Source of the DNA: Piper betle
Lineage: Eukaryota > Streptophyta > Magnoliopsida > Piperales > Piperaceae
Assembly: GCA_033002965.1 (NCBI GenBank)
Contig: JAURVB010009299.1
Coordinates: 55,052 to 119,051 of the forward strand
Length of the DNA: 64,000 bases
Direction of reading: 5' to 3'
The notes beneath the pieces were generated by a model. It saw nothing but the letters and a program-made list of their open reading frames with translations, searched no databases and had not been told where the DNA came from. Shown piece by piece: positions 10,862-21,548 of the stretch. The translations under genes and the position numbers were made by a program. Each line of letters begins with the position of its first letter. The first letter of the stretch is position 1.

Positions 10862-12076
10862 TAGTCATGTCATGATGGCATTTTTCTTTACAAGAAGAGA
10901 ATCTACTTGAACTCTCAAATGGATCTCATACCAACTATCTTAAAAGAGTTTCAGGATAGAACTCATGAGGGAATTCAAAAAACTTTAAAACGATTGAGAG
11001 TAGTCTTTTATTAGTCTCAAATGTATAAAGATGTGGTGACTTATCTAAAGAATTGTCAAACTTGTCAAAGTTTCAAAAGCTCTACTTTAGCACCAGTTGG
11101 TTTGTTACAACCACTTCCTATACCACAACAAATTTGGACTTCAATTAGCATGGATTTTATTAGTGGATTGCCAAGAAGCAATGCAAAAGATGGAATCTTT
11201 GTAGTAGTGGACAGACTTTCAAAGTACAGCCATTTCATCTCTATTGCTCATCCATTCACAGCTAAAAAAATTACTCAACTATTTTTTGATGAAATCTTCA
11301 AGCTCCATGGAATGCCAACTTCCGTAGTTTATAATAGAGACCTAACTTTCACAAACTCTTTTTGGAACGAGTTGTTCAGACTACAAGGAGTAGCATTCAA
11401 CTATAGTTCTATTTACCATCCTCAAACAGAAGTGATCAACAAAGTTCTGGAGCAATACTTGAGATGTTTTTTAGTAGATAGACCACACACTTGGGTCAAA
11501 TGGTTGCCTTGGACTGAATATTGTTACAACACCAGTTTCCAATCCGCAATTCAAATAAGTCCCTTTCAAACAGTGTACAACCTGCTGCCTCCCACATTGC
11601 TCTGCTACATTCTTGGAACAACAAAAACAGCTGAGGTAGATGGACTTCTACGTCGAAGAGAACAGTTACTCTAAGAATCAAGAGAAAATCGGACAACTTC
11701 ACAGTTAAGAATGAAGCATTATCATGATTTGTGAAGAAGGGATGTTGAGTTTTAGGTAGGTCACCAGGTGTATTTGAAACTACAACCATACCGACAGCAG
11801 TCATTGAAAACCAAGAAGTCTAACAAGCTGACTGCAAAGTTTTATGGCCCATTCCCTATCATCCAACGCATTGGCCAGGTTGCTTACAAGTTGCAACTTC
11901 CTGCCGATTCCCTACTTCATGATGTCTTCTATATTTCCCAATTGAAAGCCTCTGAAGCAGCTAATGTTCATGTCCACACTTCTTTACTGGCCGTAATGCT
12001 TGAGAAACCTGTAAATTGTAATGTTTTAGTAACCTTGAGGACAAGGTTGTTTTCCATGGGGAGGGTATTGGTATAA
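10862..12076 (+). pseudogene. Integrase region of copy A (broken)
   Basis: The core domain is open from 11021 to 11674. It contains the NCQTCQ half of the zinc-binding domain, the first catalytic Asp in SMDFISGLP, and a YNRDLTF segment where SDRDPxF is usual, so the second catalytic Asp appears replaced by Asn. A 12-bp deletion relative to copy C removes the DGQT stretch next to the catalytic Glu. The C-terminal part follows at 11768-12076 (KLTAKFYGPFPIIQRIG, SQLK). Stops at 10862, 11012 and 11672 break the frame. Confidence 0.75.
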
Positions 12077-12432
12077 ATAAAGTGAGAAGGGTATTGTATA
12101 GAGGGTAATCTTATAATTAGCAAGAACTTGATTGAGAGAAAGGGTGGGAGGATATAAAAATAGATCATGAAACTGTATTGGGCACTTTTGATGAAATTGA
12201 GATTGCATTTTGTTTGTTACTCTCCCTCCGATCTTTCAGGAGGAACACCAAGGGAGCAGGATCCTTCCCTGCACCCGTACTCGAATTCAAGTCTCGCTCC
12301 ATCCCTCTATCTTGCAGGTTGTCGTTGAGATGGTGCCATCAAAACAGAGTTGCAAGCAGAATAGGGGCAAGGATCTCCTTGCCGACGCTGGCGAGGAAGA
12401 CTATTCCAGGTTGTGTCAAGAAGACCATTCCA
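12069..12432 (+). repeat. LTR shared by copies A and B
   Basis: This LTR of 364 bp starts TGGTATAAATAAAGTGAG, has a TATA box at 12153-12160 and ends CATTCCA. It is preceded by the polypurine tract of A and followed by a PBS-like site for B (TGGTATTAGAGCC, 12436-12448). It carries the 3'-type variants (AAAGTGAGAAGG; TAATTAGCAAGAAC) also seen in the 3' LTR of copy C. Confidence 0.85.
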
Positions 12433-13066
12433 AATTGGTATTAGAGCCAGGCGAGGGAGGTACAAATCGTTCACCCACTTCTGAAGAATTATCCCAAATC
12501 AAGGAAGTCCAAAATCATCTACTTTTTGTTGTTGCTGATATATTTGCTAAATTTGAATTGTTATTGCAATCAAGATTTGAGGGTGTCGGGAATAGAATGA
12601 ATCTTGACAATCATGAGGGTATTGGTACTTCACATGCTAGGGTTTCTGCAAATGGGATAGATGTTGAGGATCAATTGCAGGGAAACCACCATAACCATCT
12701 ATAGGAGGAGCAATTGCGGTCGTCGGGCAATAGGCACACAGTCTGTTTAGAGGAGGCAAGGACCGGGTTCAACAGAATGCCCAAGAGACTGCTTTTCACT
12801 CGATTAATTCAAGACTCTTCAATTCAAGAGTATACAACTCGATTCAATAGATTGGCAACAAAGGCTAGTCAGATGACAGAAAAGCAGAAGACCAGTAGTT
12901 TTACTTGTGGTCTTAGTTCCCAATTGCGAATTGAGGTGAAGGCAAGAAAACCAAAGACCTTGCTAGACGCACAAGGTCTAGCCAGGCACTTAAAGTAGCA
13001 TGTGAACCAGAGATAACATGTATATGGAAGACTAATAAGCAAAAAATTTCAATATACAGCGGGTTC
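12433..13066 (+). mobile_element. Truncated Ty3/gypsy element B (gag fragment)
   Basis: It begins with a PBS-like site and the gag N-terminus (EELSQIKEVQNHLLF). About 290 bp present in copy A is then skipped across a 5-bp TTTCA microhomology (12794-12798). Gag resumes (TRLIQDSSIQEYTTRFNRLA) and ends at a stop near 12997. Homology to A and C breaks off at GCGGGTTC (13066), where a host-gene exon begins. No pol and no downstream LTR remain. Confidence 0.75.
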
Positions 13067-13337
13067 CGGCATGCTGGGGTCCGGAAGTGTTGGGTGCCCA
13101 TGTCCTCCACGCTCTGGTATAACGAGTCCATGCATCCGAGGCCCGAATCCTTCCAGGTGTGCCTGACCAGAGCGCCTACGGGGTGGTGAGGAAGCTCAAG
13201 AGGGCATCGGCCATGAACCTGTCACACTTCGCGTACACCAACTGCTTCTTCCTCATGTTCACGACCAACTTCAACCAGAGTTGCAGTGGGATGGGCGTCA
13301 CCTTCTTGCCGGCCATGGCCGCCGCTCCTTCTCCCAT
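13067..13337 (-). pseudogene. DUF674 first exon fused to element B
   Basis: The minus strand starts at ATG 13337 or, in frame, 13316 (MAGKKVTPIPLQLWLKLVV). It contains KQLVYAKCDRFMADALLSFL, then after one frame change ALVRHTWKDSGLGCMDSLYQ and SVEDMGTQHF. This pattern (basic start, KLxVxKxxxxVxYAE-like strand, LSFLTxPxG, GCxDxLYxSVExL) is the plant DUF674 family, whose function is unknown. The frame change sits in a run of four G on the plus strand (13180-13183); one more base would keep the frame open throughout. The exon ends abruptly where retrotransposon sequence begins, so the rest of the gene is missing. It may be a truncated gene or a captured fragment. Confidence 0.7.
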
Positions 13338-14987
13338 CCTCCCCAATTTTTAACCTTTTGAACCGATTTGGGGGATTAGGGATACTCTTCTTTTATACAT
13401 AACCTAATAAGTATAATACAAAATAAATTCTACTTCTACTTAGAAATTAAAATAAATCTTGTGATTAAACTAACAAAGTTACAAGCATCAATAGATTTGT
13501 AAATAAAATATTGTTTATTGTTTTTTAAAAAAATAATTAATATTTATTTAATTTAGCCAAACATAGTTGCATATATATATTAAAATTAATTAAATTTTCT
13601 AAATAAATTAAATTTATAATTTTTAAAGATTTTTACTTCATATAAAATTATGCTCTAATATTTTTCTTAATAATAAATAACAATAAATAAATAAATCTAT
13701 AAAAATGTAATCAACAGCAGTATGCGACGGTGGAGAGTCGGTGAGGTCGTTGGGGTGGTGACGGCGGATGGCAGAGCGGCACGGCCGGCGGCAGAATCGC
13801 ATCGGGAGGGCTGTGTGATCGTGGCGGCTTCATCTCGCGTGGAGGCCGAGCGGCGGTCGGGGAGGTGGGGGACTGGTCGGAGATGGTCGGCGCAACTCGA
13901 TGGCAGCGATCGTCGGGGAGGGACGACGCGTCAATCGTCGAGGGAGAGAAAGTAGGGAGTGTTCATATAGGGCGGTGGCAATCTCGTAAATAAAAGTTGA
14001 GTTGAGTATGAGTCGAGTAAAAAATAATAACTATACCCTAATAAATTAAAAAAAATCTTAAAAAATATTTTAAAATGTCATAAAATATAATACACTCAAT
14101 AACATCCAAATGTCATGTTTTATAATTAATAACCCACTCAAACTACTATCTAAAGCATCCTAATGCGTTATTAAGTTTAAAATTAATTCTACAATCAAAT
14201 ACATAAAAAAATCAATTACATACTATCATATATTTTGATAACACATTTCTTATAATTATTCTGGCGTTATCATAATATGTTTGGGTACACTTGACCCTCA
14301 TTGTTCATAATACATAATCGGCCTCAGCTTAGCACACATACCCTGAGGTTGATTTGATTCGAACCGATTGAATTGACTGATTTGCTAATGTAAAACTCTG
14401 ACTTGAATCATAAGTTTTATATAAAAACTTGGTATATTCGACTTATTCAAAAAGTTTGATTGATAGTCTTCGTTATTTGACAGCTACAAGGCCGAATATT
14501 TTGTTGGAAATGAGTTTACTTAGCTGATATATAGTGAGTTTACTTAGCTACAAGATCACCTTCAAACTGGGAAAAGAATCTTGAGATACAATCGAGATAT
14601 TTTAACTCATGGTATTTTTAATTCCTTTTCTAATGATGCTACTTTGGTCGGCTACTTAAATAGTGATTAGGCTGGAGATGCCAACGAGAGAAAAAGTAGG
14701 CGACAATGTGATAAGAGCTAGAGAAAAACTATTCTAGTGATATAATATATCATGTGCAGCTTAGGTGTTTACGATATGCTATAATTTTAAAAATGAATCC
14801 TTAAAAGACAGTGTAATAATATAATATATTATATTTATTTTGTCTATTTTTTTACTTTATTATATTTTGGTTGCATCTTCCAACTTTATTTTTATTATAA
14901 TAATAATAATAATAATAATTTCATGTATTATTTTTTAGTATATTATATTGTTATTTTATTATATAATAATTTTTAGTATATTAGTAG
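13338..14987. other. AT-rich sequence with a GC-rich block
   Basis: A GC-rich block (13720-13955) is open on the plus strand for 77 codons but has Arg/Gly/Val-rich composition and no domain. Together with the following AT-rich tail (13960-14100) it resembles 15120-15600, so it is probably a diverged copy of the same repeat. A (TAA)n microsatellite lies at about 14898-14921. No gene is recognised. Confidence 0.4.
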
Positions 14988-15783
14988 CATAGTTGTAAAA
15001 ATCGGCTAATGTATGACATGAAAACCGGGTCAAATTTAGGGTGAATCATCATTGCTAAAAATTGGACCATGAATCGCCCGATTCAGGCTGCTCCGAACTG
15101 ATTCTTGTAGACAGGGGAGACGAGGCAAGGCATTGACGAGGTGGTGGCAGGGGCGGGCCGGTAGGGGGCGGTTGCGGGGGGGGGGGGGCGGGGGGGGGGA
15201 GTTTTCAACGAGGGGACGAGGTGGCAGAGGGAGCGGTAGGGAACTGGGTGGTTGGATGGCGGCGGGGGTGGCCGGGCCGAGCCGAGCGACAGCCGGACAG
15301 CACGAGGGTAGACATGGGCGGGGAGGGGACTAGATCAGGCGGGGTGGGGGTGGCTGGGAAACAAGGGGGACAAGCGATGGGTGGAGACCACGGCAGGGAG
15401 GCGATCTGCTGGTAGCAGCGAGGGGGAGACCACGACAAAGAAGGAGCGGTGGCGGGGGAGGGGGGGAGTGGGAGGGGGGGTGTGTGTGTGGGATGGTGGT
15501 GAAGGGAGTAGTTTATGTAATAAAAATTGGCCCGCTCCTTATTCGAGTGAATAATAATAAAATAAATCTTAAAAATATAAAATAAAATCTAATAAAATAA
15601 AATACAACCAATAATAGTCTAACGACATGTTCTAAGAAGATGCGAGCGACGGGGAAGAGGAGATCAATGACCAATTTTAATCAATTCAAGTGAACCAATT
15701 CTTATCCGATTTTTAATTAATCGGTCCGATTCAATTACTCCCTTCCGATCCGATTCAATATCTGATTCCGATTTTTGTAAATG
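14988..15783 (+). mobile_element. Non-autonomous hAT-like element
   Basis: The left end (CATAGTTGTAAAAATCGG) and right end (CCGATTTTTGTAAATG) are imperfect inverted repeats related to those of 6417-7771, with the same CCGAT/ATCGG-rich subterminal sequence. The interior is a very GC-rich block (15120-15530), then a short AT-rich tract and the last part of the hAT coding remnant (from 15598). The BED finger is missing. No clear 8-bp target duplication is visible. Confidence 0.5.
15176..15199 (+). repeat. Long G runs (G13-C-G10)
   Basis: Two uninterrupted guanine tracts of 13 and 10 bases are separated by one C, inside a G-rich 400-bp block. Such tracts can form G-quadruplexes and are also prone to length errors in sequencing. 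Confidence 0.6.
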
Positions 15784-16325
15784 CGATTACTTGGGCGATG
15801 AAAGGGGAACGCTTTGCATGTTACAACTGCCTTTCCAATTTGCCGCAGCCGCCCGTCACCAGTGACAGAGCAGTCTTCTCGCCGGTTGTAGTCCCCTCCT
15901 TTCGCCAGAAAACTCCATCGTGGTAGATGATCATCACGGTGGTGCTCTGCCGCCAACGTCGATAGACCGATTCACACTGTAAGCTCATCTAATACCTGCT
16001 AATAAGCCTTTCTAAACTAGTGTTCTTGTGTGTCTTATGGCTTGGGTATGCTCATAGTTGATTTGTGGATAATATTATATGAAATTGTCTGTTTAGATGT
16101 CTTAGACCCTATGCAATTTCCTCATTTTGGAGTTTTGTGAATTTTGGGTATGTTTTGTTGGCATGAAAGGAAATGGAAATGAGAGAATAAATTGCAGGAA
16201 ATGGAATAGACATGATATGAGATGACATGAGAATTTCTGAATTTTTGCATCTTTCATGTTTGGATGGTGGCAAGAAAAATATAAAGGTAATGTCATAGAA
16301 AATGATCAGATTGTAGGAAATGGTA
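15598..16325. repeat. Segmental duplication, copy 2 left flank
   Basis: Aligns with 7595-8313. It contains the right end of the hAT-like element, the conserved minus-strand frame 15735-15956 (MAAEHHRDDHLPRWSF start) and the 1255-type repeat up to the LTR. Its last five bases, TGGTA (16321-16325), are the left target-site duplication of copy C. Confidence 0.75.
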
Positions 16326-16688
16326 TGGTATAAATAAAGAGAAGGGTATTGTATGGAGGGTAGTATTGTAATTAAAAAAGAACTTGATTGAGAGAAAGGG
16401 CGGGAGGATATAAAAACAGAGCATGAAACTGTATTGGGCACTTTTGATGAAATTGAGATTGCATTTTGTTTGTTACTCTCCCTCCGATCTTTTAGGAGGA
16501 ACACCAAGGGAGCAGGATCTTTCCCTGCACCCGTACTCAAATTCAAATCTCGCTCCATCCCTCTATCTTGCATGTTGTCATTGAGATGGCGCCATCAAAA
16601 CAGAGCTACAAGCAGAACAGGGGCAAGGATCTCCTTGCCAACGCTGGTGAGGAAGACCATTCCAGGTTGTGTTAGGAAGACCATTCCA
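16326..16688 (+). repeat. 5' LTR of copy C
   Basis: 363 bp, TGGTATAAATAAAG...CATTCCA, TATA box at 16409-16416. Nearly identical to the 5' LTR of copy A, including variants absent from both 3' LTRs. Confidence 0.85.
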
Positions 16689-16691
16689 AAT

Positions 16692-16703
16692 TGGTATCAG
16701 AGC
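16692..16703 (+). other. Primer-binding site of copy C
   Basis: TGGTATCAGAGC, complementary to the 3' end of initiator tRNA-Met, three bases after the LTR. Confidence 0.8.
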
Positions 16704-16717
16704 TAGGCGAGGGAGGT

Positions 16718-18369
16718 ATGAACCCTTCACCCACTTCTGAAGAATTATCCCAAATCAGGGAAGTCCAAAATCATCTACTTTTTGTTGTTGCTAATATATC
16801 TGCTAAATTCAAATTGTTATTGCAATCAAGATTTGAGGGTGTCACGAATAGAATGAATCTTGACAATCACGAGGGTATTGGTACTTCACATGCTAGGGTT
16901 TCTGCAAATGGGATAGATGTTGAGGATCAATTGCAAGGAAACCACCATAACCGTCTACAGGAGGAGCAATTGCGGTCGTCGGGCAATAGGCAACACAGTC
17001 TGTTCAGAGGAGGAAGGGACCGCGTTCGATAGAATGCCCAAGAGACTGCTTTTCATGCTGCTCCAAATGAGGATTGCCTGAAGGGATCCAAAATAAGCTT
17101 CCCTAAGGTCGATGGTTCAAAGGACCCCATTTCCTTGTTTAGTAGAGCAAAGAAGTTTTTCAAGTTGCATAATATCACTGAAGGCCAGCAAGTTGAATTA
17201 GCAAGTTTTTATTTGGAAGATGATGCTCAGATTTGATTCGATATACTGCAAGAACATCAGGAAATATCTTCTTGGGCGAAGTTGAAAGAGGCCATAAACT
17301 TGCAGTTTGCACCCTCAGATTATGAAGACTTGTATGGAGATTTCACTCGATTAATTCAAGACATTTAAGTTCAAGAGTATATAGCTCAATTCAATAGATT
17401 GGCAACAAGGGCTGGTCACATGACAGAAAAGCAAAAGACCAGCAGTTTTACTTGTGGTTTTAGTCCCCAATTGCGAATGGAGGTGAGGCAAGAAAACTAG
17501 AGACCTTGCTAGACACACAATGTCTAGCCAGGCACTTCGAGTAGCATGTGAACAAGAGATCACATGTATATGGAAGACTAATGAACAAAAACTATCAATA
17601 CACAGCGGGTTCATCTTACAAGGAAAACAGTTTCGGAATTAGCAAGGGGAAAGCTAATGTGGCGGCAAATTTACAACCCAAAGAGACTACTATTGGGAGG
17701 AAGTTCAGTGTCAAACAACTGCAAGAGAGAAAGGATGCAAGATTGTGTTTCAGATATGATGATAAGTTTGTTCCTGGACACAAATGGAAGAGGTTGTTCA
17801 TCATTGAAGTGGTAAGGGAAGAAGTCCTGTCAGAACAAGAAGACAATGAACACGAGGGGGATTCCATCACACTAGTGATATCTCTTAACGCATTGACGGG
17901 TGCCACAACCACTAACACCATGAGAGTGCTAGGGAGAGTGGGCAGACATCAAGTAACAGTTCTGATAGATTCGAGGAGTTCCCACAATTTTGTGAATGTA
18001 AGTTTAATCTAGAAACTGAAATTACCAATGGAAACAAGTAATGGGTTGAAAGTGCAGATAGCAAATGGGGAGAAGATGAGTTGTGGTGGTAAGTGTGCAG
18101 GTATAAAGTTGGACCTTCTGGGGTATAGTACGGTTTTAGAGTTTTTCATACTTCAGCTAGAGGAGATTGATATTGTGTTAGGCATTCAGTGGCTGAAAAC
18201 TTTGGGATCCAGATTATCAAATTTCAAATCCCTTACAATGTCTTTCACGGAGAATGGGAAAACAGTGGTATTACAAGGTCGGATTACTCCACCAAGCCAA
18301 TTGTGTGACAAGAAACACCTAATTCATTCTTTTAAGAAGAAAAAGCAAGGATTGCTAATGAATTTATAG
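16718..18369 (+). pseudogene. gag-protease region of copy C (broken)
   Basis: The N-terminal part is open 16718-17032; the gag core (about 17200-17540) has several stops; the zinc-knuckle/protease part is open 17548-18012. Two zinc-knuckle cysteines are replaced (CFRYDDKFVPGHKWK; Cys to Tyr and Cys to Trp) and the protease active site reads DSRSS instead of DSGSS. The protease C-terminus continues 18028-18369 (IDIVLGIQWLK). These missense changes show relaxed selection since the split from copy A, which keeps the residues. Confidence 0.75.
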
Positions 18370-19768
18370 GTGCTGAGCAATTGTAGCCCGAGGCAACCAT
18401 TGTCTTCATTATCTATCCTACAAGCTGAACAATTGAACAAGGTGTTACAAAAATTTGGGGAAGTATTTTTGGTACCACAAAGTTTGCCTCCACCACGGGC
18501 TTTTGATCACCACGTGAGGCTGAAAGAGGGAACCCCACCTGTGGCTATAAAACTATATAGGTATCCTTATTTTCAAAAAAATGAAATAGAGAGGCAAGTC
18601 AAAAAATTACTTGAGGCATGGATAATTCAACCCACAAAAAGTCCATATTCCTCTCTGGTGTTGTTGGTTAAGAAAAAGGATGGGAGTTGGAGGATGTGCA
18701 TAGACTATAGAGCACTCAACAAAGCAACCATCAAGGACAATTTCCAATTCCCAACATTGACGAACTATTGGATGAATTACATTGTACTATCTATTTGTCT
18801 AAGTTGGATTTGAGATCGGGATACCATCAAATAAGGATGCATGGGGCTAATGTACAAAAAACAGCTTTTCACACCCATCATGGTCACTATGAATTCAAGG
18901 TCATGCCTTTTGGATTCTAATGCACCTTCTACAATCTAAGCTTTGATAAATGAGGTATTTGCTCCATATCTTAGAAATTTTATATTGGTTTTCTTTGATG
19001 ATATACTCATATATAGCAAATGTTGGGAAGATCACCTACAGCATATTGAAATGACCTTGGGCAAGTTATTAGTACATGAGTTATATACAAAAAGGGAGAA
19101 GTGTTTTTTCGGTTTACAGCAAATTCAATACTTGGGTTATATCATTTCTTTACAAGGAGTCAGTATGGATCAAGAGAAGATATCAATCATTATGAATTGG
19201 CCCATACAAAGTCAATCAAGAGCATAAAGGCTTTCTTGGGATTAGCAGGGTATTATAGAAAATTTATCAAGGGCTTTGGTAATATTGCTGCTCCATTGTC
19301 TGATTTGCTTAAGAAGAATGCTTATCATTGGGATCAACTAGCTTAAGATTCTTTCAATAACTTGAAACATGCCCTCACAAGGGCTCCTGTTCTTGTGTTA
19401 CCAAAATTTACCATACCCTTTGTTGTGGAATGTGATGCTAGTGGGATGGGATTATGAACTGTTTTGATGCAACAAGATTGACCAGTTGTTTTCTTCAACA
19501 AGGTTTTGAGTGGAAGGAATTCATTGCTATCCACTTACAAGAGAGAGATGATGGCTTTGGTATTAGCTGTCCAAAAGTGGTGTCACTACCTTTTGGGTAG
19601 GACTTTTATAGTTCAAACGGATCACTCAAGTTTAAAGTATCTGTGGGATCAGAAAATTCACACAACAGCTCAGCAAAGGTGGCTAGTGAAGCTGCTAGGG
19701 TACGATTTTGGGATTGAATACGAGCTTGGGAAAGAAAACAAGGTAGCAGATTCATTGTCAAGGTAAAA
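18370..19768 (+). pseudogene. Reverse transcriptase-RNase H of copy C (broken)
   Basis: RT fingers and palm are readable: PRAFDHHVRLKEGTPP, SSLVLLVKKKDGSWRMCIDY, a frameshift near 18765, [19 protein letters not shown], and the catalytic box VFFDDILIYS at about 18990-19015. The thumb region and a conserved [14 protein letters not shown] follow. RNase H shows VECDASGMGL, YKREMMALVLA and VQTDHSSLKYL. Stops near 18813, 18920, 19226, 19346, 19457, 19480 and 19766 break the frame. This region is what copy A lacks. Confidence 0.8.
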
Positions 19769-21103
19769 TGATTGTGAGGAGTCCAACACTACTAACCCCA
19801 ACTTGAAGAATTTGAATTCTTCATTCTTAGCAGCACTTTCGATCCCTATACCAAGATAGTTGGATGAAGTTAAACGAGCTTATGCCACAAATGTGCAGAT
19901 ATCAAATCTGAAACAACAATTTGATGACAACAAGCTATCATCAAACTAGTCATGGCATGATGGCATTTTTCTTTGCAAGAAGAGAATCTACTTGAACTCT
20001 CAAATGGATCTCATACCAACTATCTTAAAAGAGTTTCAGGATGGAACTCATGAGGGAATTCAAAAAACTTTGAAACGATTGAGAGCAAGTCTTTTATTAG
20101 TCTTAGATGTATAAAGATGTGGTAACTTATCTAAAAAATTGTGAAACTTGTCAAAGATTCAAAAGCTCTACTTTAGCACCAGCTAGTTTGTTATAACCAC
20201 TTCCTATACCACAGCAAATTTGGACTTCAATTAGCATGGATTTTATTAGTGGATTGCCAAGAAGCAACGTAAAAGATGGAATCTTTGTAGTAGTGGACAG
20301 ACTTTCATAGTACAGCCATTTCATCTCTATTGCTCATCCATTCACAGCTAAAAATTACTCAACTATTTTTTGATGAAATCTTCAAGCTCCGTAGAATGCC
20401 AACTTCCGTAGTTTGTAATAAAGACCCAACTTTCACAAGCTCTTTCTGGAACTAGTTGTTCAGACTACAAGGAGTAGCATTCAACTATAGTTCTGCTTAC
20501 CATCTTCAAACAGATGGCCAAACTGAAGTGATCAACAAAGTTCTCGAGCAATACTTGAGTTGTTTTTCAGCAAATAGACTACACACTTGGGTCAAATGGT
20601 TGCCTTGAACTGAATATTGTTACAACACCAGTTTCCAATCCTTAATTCAAATGAGTCGCTTTGAAATAGTGTACAACCTGCCGCCTCCCACATTGCTCTC
20701 TTACATTCTTGGAACAGTAAAAACAACTAAGGTAGATGGACTTCTATGTCAAAGAGACCAGTTACTCGAAGAATTAAGAGAAAATTTGACAACTTCACAG
20801 TTAAGAATGAAACATTATCATGATTTGCAAAGAAGGGATGTTGAGTTTTAGGTAGGTCAACAAGTTTATTTGAAACTACAACCCTACCGACAGCAGTCAT
20901 TGAGAACCAAGAAGTTTAACAAGCTGACTGCAAAGTTTTATGGCCCATTCCCTATCATCCAACGCATTAGCCAGGTTGCTTATAAGCTACAACTTCCTGC
21001 TGATTCCCTACTTCATGATGTCTTTTATGTTTCCCAATTGAAAGCCTTTGTAGCAGCTAATGTTCATGTCCACACTTCTTTACCAGCTGTAATGCTTGAG
21101 TAA
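19769..21103 (+). pseudogene. Integrase region of copy C (broken)
   Basis: Pieces of the zinc-binding domain, the core ([12 protein letters not shown]; a CNKDPTF segment with Asn where the second catalytic Asp is expected; QTDGQTEVINK with Glu retained) and the C-terminal domain (KLTAKFYGPFPIIQRI; 20870-21103) are recognisable between many stops. The Asp-to-Asn change is shared with copy A, so it predates the duplication or is a feature of this family. Confidence 0.7.
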
Positions 21104-21164
21104 CCTGTAAATTATAATATTTTAGTAACCTTGAGGACAAGCTTGTTTTCTATGGGGAGGGTAT

Positions 21165-21528
21165 TGGTATAAATAAAGTGAGAAGGGTATTGTATAAAGG
21201 GTAATATTATAATTAGCAAGAACTTGATTGAGAGAAAGGGCGAGAGGATATAAAAATAGAGCATGAAACTGTATTGGGCACTTTTGATGAAATTGAGATT
21301 GCATTTTGTTTGTTACTCTCCCTCCAATCTTTCAGGAGGAACACCAAGGGAGCAGGATCCTTCCCTACACCTGTACTCGAATTCAAGTCTCGCTCCATCC
21401 CTCTATCTTGCAGGTTGTCGTTGAGATGACGCCATCAAAACAGAGCTGCAAGCAGAATAGGGGCAAGGATCTCCTTGCCAACGCTGGTGAGGAAGACCAT
21501 TCCAGGTTGCGTCAGGAAGACCATTCTA
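21165..21528 (+). repeat. 3' LTR of copy C
   Basis: 364 bp, TATA box at 21249-21256. The last bases read CATTCTA rather than CATTCCA, a single C-to-T change of the terminal CA. It shares 3'-type variants with the LTR at 12069-12432. Confidence 0.85.
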
Positions 21529-21548
21529 TGGTAGACATGAGATTATAG

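Larger units (their letters stand above)
8314..12432 (+). mobile_element. Ty3/gypsy LTR retrotransposon, copy A (RT-deleted)
   Basis: Structure: 5' LTR 8314-8676, primer-binding site 8680-8691, internal region with gag, protease and integrase remnants, polypurine tract about 12057-12065 and 3' LTR 12069-12432. The domain order (protease, then RT/RNase H, then integrase) identifies Ty3/gypsy. Compared with copy C, about 1.08 kb covering nearly all of reverse transcriptase and RNase H is missing at about 10590. The right flank is not host DNA but the PBS and gag of element B, so the 3' LTR is shared by two elements. Pol ends in NLEDKVVFHGEG overlapping the polypurine tract. Confidence 0.85.
16326..21528 (+). 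mobile_element. Ty3/gypsy LTR retrotransposon, copy C (full length)
   Basis: 5' LTR 16326-16688, PBS 16692-16703, gag, protease, RT, RNase H and integrase remnants, polypurine tract about 21153-21161, 3' LTR 21165-21528. The five bases outside each end are identical (TGGTA at 16321-16325 and 21529-21533), a target-site duplication of the expected length that fixes the ends. Total length is 5203 bp. All reading frames carry stops or frameshifts, so it cannot move by itself. It lies in a 1255-type repeat next to a PPR pseudogene. Confidence 0.9.

Noticed and set aside
13722..13955. GC-rich 77-codon ORF as a gene
   Set aside because: Low-complexity Arg/Gly composition, no domain, and it resembles the GC-rich block at 15120-15530, so it is more likely repeat sequence.
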